Of a stretch of 26,597 nucleotides of DNA, positions 25,051 to 26,597 are shown in pieces. The DNA lies in assembly GCA_046263055.1 (NCBI GenBank), contig JBHELO010000114.1, positions 1 through 26,597 on the forward strand, given 5' to 3'. Source of the stretch: DATAQC01 sp046263055 (GTDB lineage: Bacteria; Actinomycetota; Acidimicrobiia; Acidimicrobiales; AC-14). The translations under genes were made by a program, and so were the position numbers. Positions within the stretch are counted from its first letter, which is position 1; each line of letters opens with the position of its first letter. Under the pieces are notes generated by a model. The model did no database searches and had not been told where the DNA came from. It worked only from the letters and a program-made list of their open reading frames with translations.

Positions 25051-26564
25051 GACGTGACGGCCACCTCGGCGATGCTGACCGACGTGGCATCACCGAGGTC
25101 GGTGATCCACACCAGCACCACCGATCCCTGGTGGCCCTGGAGGTCGAAGCTGGTGTTGCCGTCGATGCCCGTCTTGGAGGCCACCGCCGTGCCCCAGTCA
25201 CCGGGCGGGGCCGTCGACGCCGCGCTGTCGGCCACGTACACCGAGGCGCCCCACCCGTGGCTCGACGAGGTGACGTCCAGGGACGACAGCTTGTGGGGCC
25301 CGTCCAGCGTGAGCACGAACCCCACGCCCGGCTTGATGCCGCCGAACTGGCGGCTGCCGTACTGCTCGGTGTTCCACGCGGTGGCGGGGTCCCCGTCGAT
25401 GAGGTTGCCGACCAGCTCGCTGTGCTCCTGACCGTCCCCCGGTGGGGGATCGAAGGCGGTCGCCGACACCACCTTTACGGGTGCCGCCTTCGACCCTCCC
25501 GAGGCGGAGGGGTTGTGGAGCAGGCGCTGGCCGGTGTCGGACCGGGCGAAGAGGACCCCCACGATGCCCAGGGTGACGGCCAGCACGACGATGGCCACCA
25601 CCGGCAGGAGCCACGACCGCTCGCTCTGGGCGAACGTCTGGGCCACACCGCCGGACGGGGTGTCGTCCCGGCGGGCGAGGGGCACCGCGTCATCGGGGCG
25701 GAGGTCCACCGAGAGCAGTGCGGTGTGCAGCTCGCCGGCCGTCGGGTAGCGGGCGGCGGGGTCCTTGGCCATGGCCCGCATGACGACCGCCTCCAGGCCC
25801 CGGGGGATGCCGGCCCGCAGCTGGCGGGGCGAGCGCGGTGTGGCGGTGGCGTGCTGGACGGCCACGGCCACGTCGGTGTCGCCGGTGAACGGGGCCCGCC
25901 CGCACAGCATCTCGTACAGCACGACACCGAGGGCGTAGACGTCGGACCGCCCGTCGACGGGGTTACCGTTGACCTGCTCGGGCGACAGGTACTTGGCCGT
26001 CCCCACGATGGCCCCGCTCTGGGTGAGATCGGTGGCGCCCAGGTCGGCCCCGGCGTCCTCCTCGGCCGCCTCGATGGCCGCCTTGGCGATGCCGAAGTCG
26101 GCCACCTTCACCCGGTCGTCGTCGGTCAGGAGGATGTTGGCGGGCTTCACGTCCCGGTGGATCACGCCGGCCCGGTGGGCGTAGTCCAGGGCGTCGGCCA
26201 CCTGGGTGGCGAGGTGGACGGCCCGTCCCGGCGGGAGCGCACCCAGCTCGGAGAGGACCTGGCGCAGGGTCCGCCCGTCGACCAGCTCCATCACGATCCA
26301 CGCCACCCCGTCGTCGACGCCGGTGTCGTAGGTGGCCACCACGTTGGGATGGGCCAGGCGGGCGGCGGCGATGGCCTCCCGGCGGAAGCGGGCGAGGAAG
26401 GACTCGTCGGCGGCCAGGTGGGCGTGCAGCACCTTCACCGCCACCCGGCGGCCCAAGATGTCGTCCTGGGCCTCCCACACCTCGGCCATGCCACCGCTGG
26501 CGATGCTGCGCATCAGCCGGTAGCGCCCGCCCAGGACGCCTTCGGCGCTGACCGACCGGGTCAT
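25047..26564 (-). CDS. PknB-like Ser/Thr kinase with extracellular discoidin-like domain
   Basis: A 505-residue membrane kinase from ATG 26564. The kinase domain (about 14-285) has a Gly loop SIASGGMAEVW, Lys44 (VAVKVL), Glu63, catalytic loop HRDVKPAN (Asp138, Asn143), DFG with Asp156 and the activation segment GTAKYLSPE; it should be active. A membrane helix is at about 318-340 (WLLPVVAIVVLAVTLGIVGV). Outside, residues about 365-505 resemble a galactose-binding/discoidin fold (NLIDGDPATAWNTEQYG, VGFVLTLDGPHKLSSLDVTS, SVVLVWITDLGDATSVSIAE). No PASTA repeats occur. Mycobacterial MurJ (Rv3910) carries a pseudokinase and an outer domain at this position, so this looks like a separate active version. 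TACCCT 7 nt before the ATG suggests leaderless transcription. Confidence 0.92.
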   Translation of the reverse strand: MTRSVSAEGVLGGRYRLMRSIASGGMAEVWEAQDDILGRRVAVKVLHAHLAADESFLARFRREAIAAARLAHPNVVATYDTGVDDGVAWIVMELVDGRTLRQVLSELGALPPGRAVHLATQVADALDYAHRAGVIHRDVKPANILLTDDDRVKVADFGIAKAAIEAAEEDAGADLGATDLTQSGAIVGTAKYLSPEQVNGNPVDGRSDVYALGVVLYEMLCGRAPFTGDTDVAVAVQHATATPRSPRQLRAGIPRGLEAVVMRAMAKDPAARYPTAGELHTALLSVDLRPDDAVPLARRDDTPSGGVAQTFAQSERSWLLPVVAIVVLAVTLGIVGVLFARSDTGQRLLHNPSASGGSKAAPVKVVSATAFDPPPGDGQEHSELVGNLIDGDPATAWNTEQYGSRQFGGIKPGVGFVLTLDGPHKLSSLDVTSSSHGWGASVYVADSAASTAPPGDWGTAVASKTGIDGNTSFDLQGHQGSVVLVWITDLGDATSVSIAEVAVTS

Positions 26565-26597
26565 GGAAGCGAGGGTACCGGGCCGCACGATCGAGGC
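26565..26597 (-). promoter_or_regulatory. Candidate leaderless promoter of the kinase-sigma-anti-sigma operon
   Basis: On the minus strand TACCCT (26577-26572) ends 7 nt before the ATG, the usual distance from a -10 to a transcription start. The -35 region runs to the window edge and shows no clear TTGACA. Confidence 0.45.

Overview
This is a very high-G+C window with the chromosome-origin gene order of an actinomycete: gyrA, gyrB, dciA, recF, dnaN and dnaA on the minus strand, then rpmH, rnpA, yidD, yidC, jag, rsmG, parA and parB on the plus strand, then trxA, trxB, an anti-sigma factor, an ECF sigma factor and a Ser/Thr kinase on the minus strand. The order, the frequent GTG starts, the GAF-ANTAR protein and the DUF3566 gene beside gyrA point to Actinomycetota. 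A deep lineage such as Acidimicrobiia is my guess and cannot be proved from this window.

Layout. 1-266 is the 5' end of an ISL3-family transposase running off the left edge. 398-2324 holds a small conserved protein, a GAF-ANTAR regulator and a Crp/Fnr regulator. 2557-3936 holds a DUF3566 membrane protein and an unusual Tad-like/M15 peptidase fusion. 4174-12961 is the replication block (gyrA to dnaA). 12962-13302 is the dnaA/rpmH divergent region with a palindromic pair of DnaA boxes; the dnaA-dnaN gap (11273-11512) has only degenerate boxes. 13303-17369 is a tightly coupled rpmH-rnpA-yidD-yidC-jag-rsmG operon. 17370-18898 is a gene-free centromere with five parS sites, followed by parA-parB. 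A hairpin containing a DnaA box separates parB from the convergent trxA. 21298-26564 holds trxA, trxB, two small membrane proteins and a coupled kinase/sigma/anti-sigma operon.

How the genes work together. DnaA, DciA, DnaN, RecF and gyrase start and sustain replication. ParA and ParB act on the five parS sites to segregate origins. L34, RnpA, YidD, YidC, Jag and RsmG connect ribosome and tRNA maturation with membrane-protein insertion. Thioredoxin and its reductase sit beside a signalling cassette of the kind that lies next to murJ in other actinomycetes.

The most notable points are as follows. rnpA has no usual start codon downstream of rpmH, but an ATG 4 nt before the rpmH start opens a frame that encloses rpmH completely, as described in Thermus. 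rsmG has no ATG, GTG or TTG start that keeps its conserved N-terminus, and probably uses a CTG overlapping the jag stop. The parS region is a diverged tandem duplication that carries a remnant of the parA 5' end. GyrA and GyrB carry residues that in other species are associated with quinolone resistance. No tRNA, rRNA or CRISPR array was seen.
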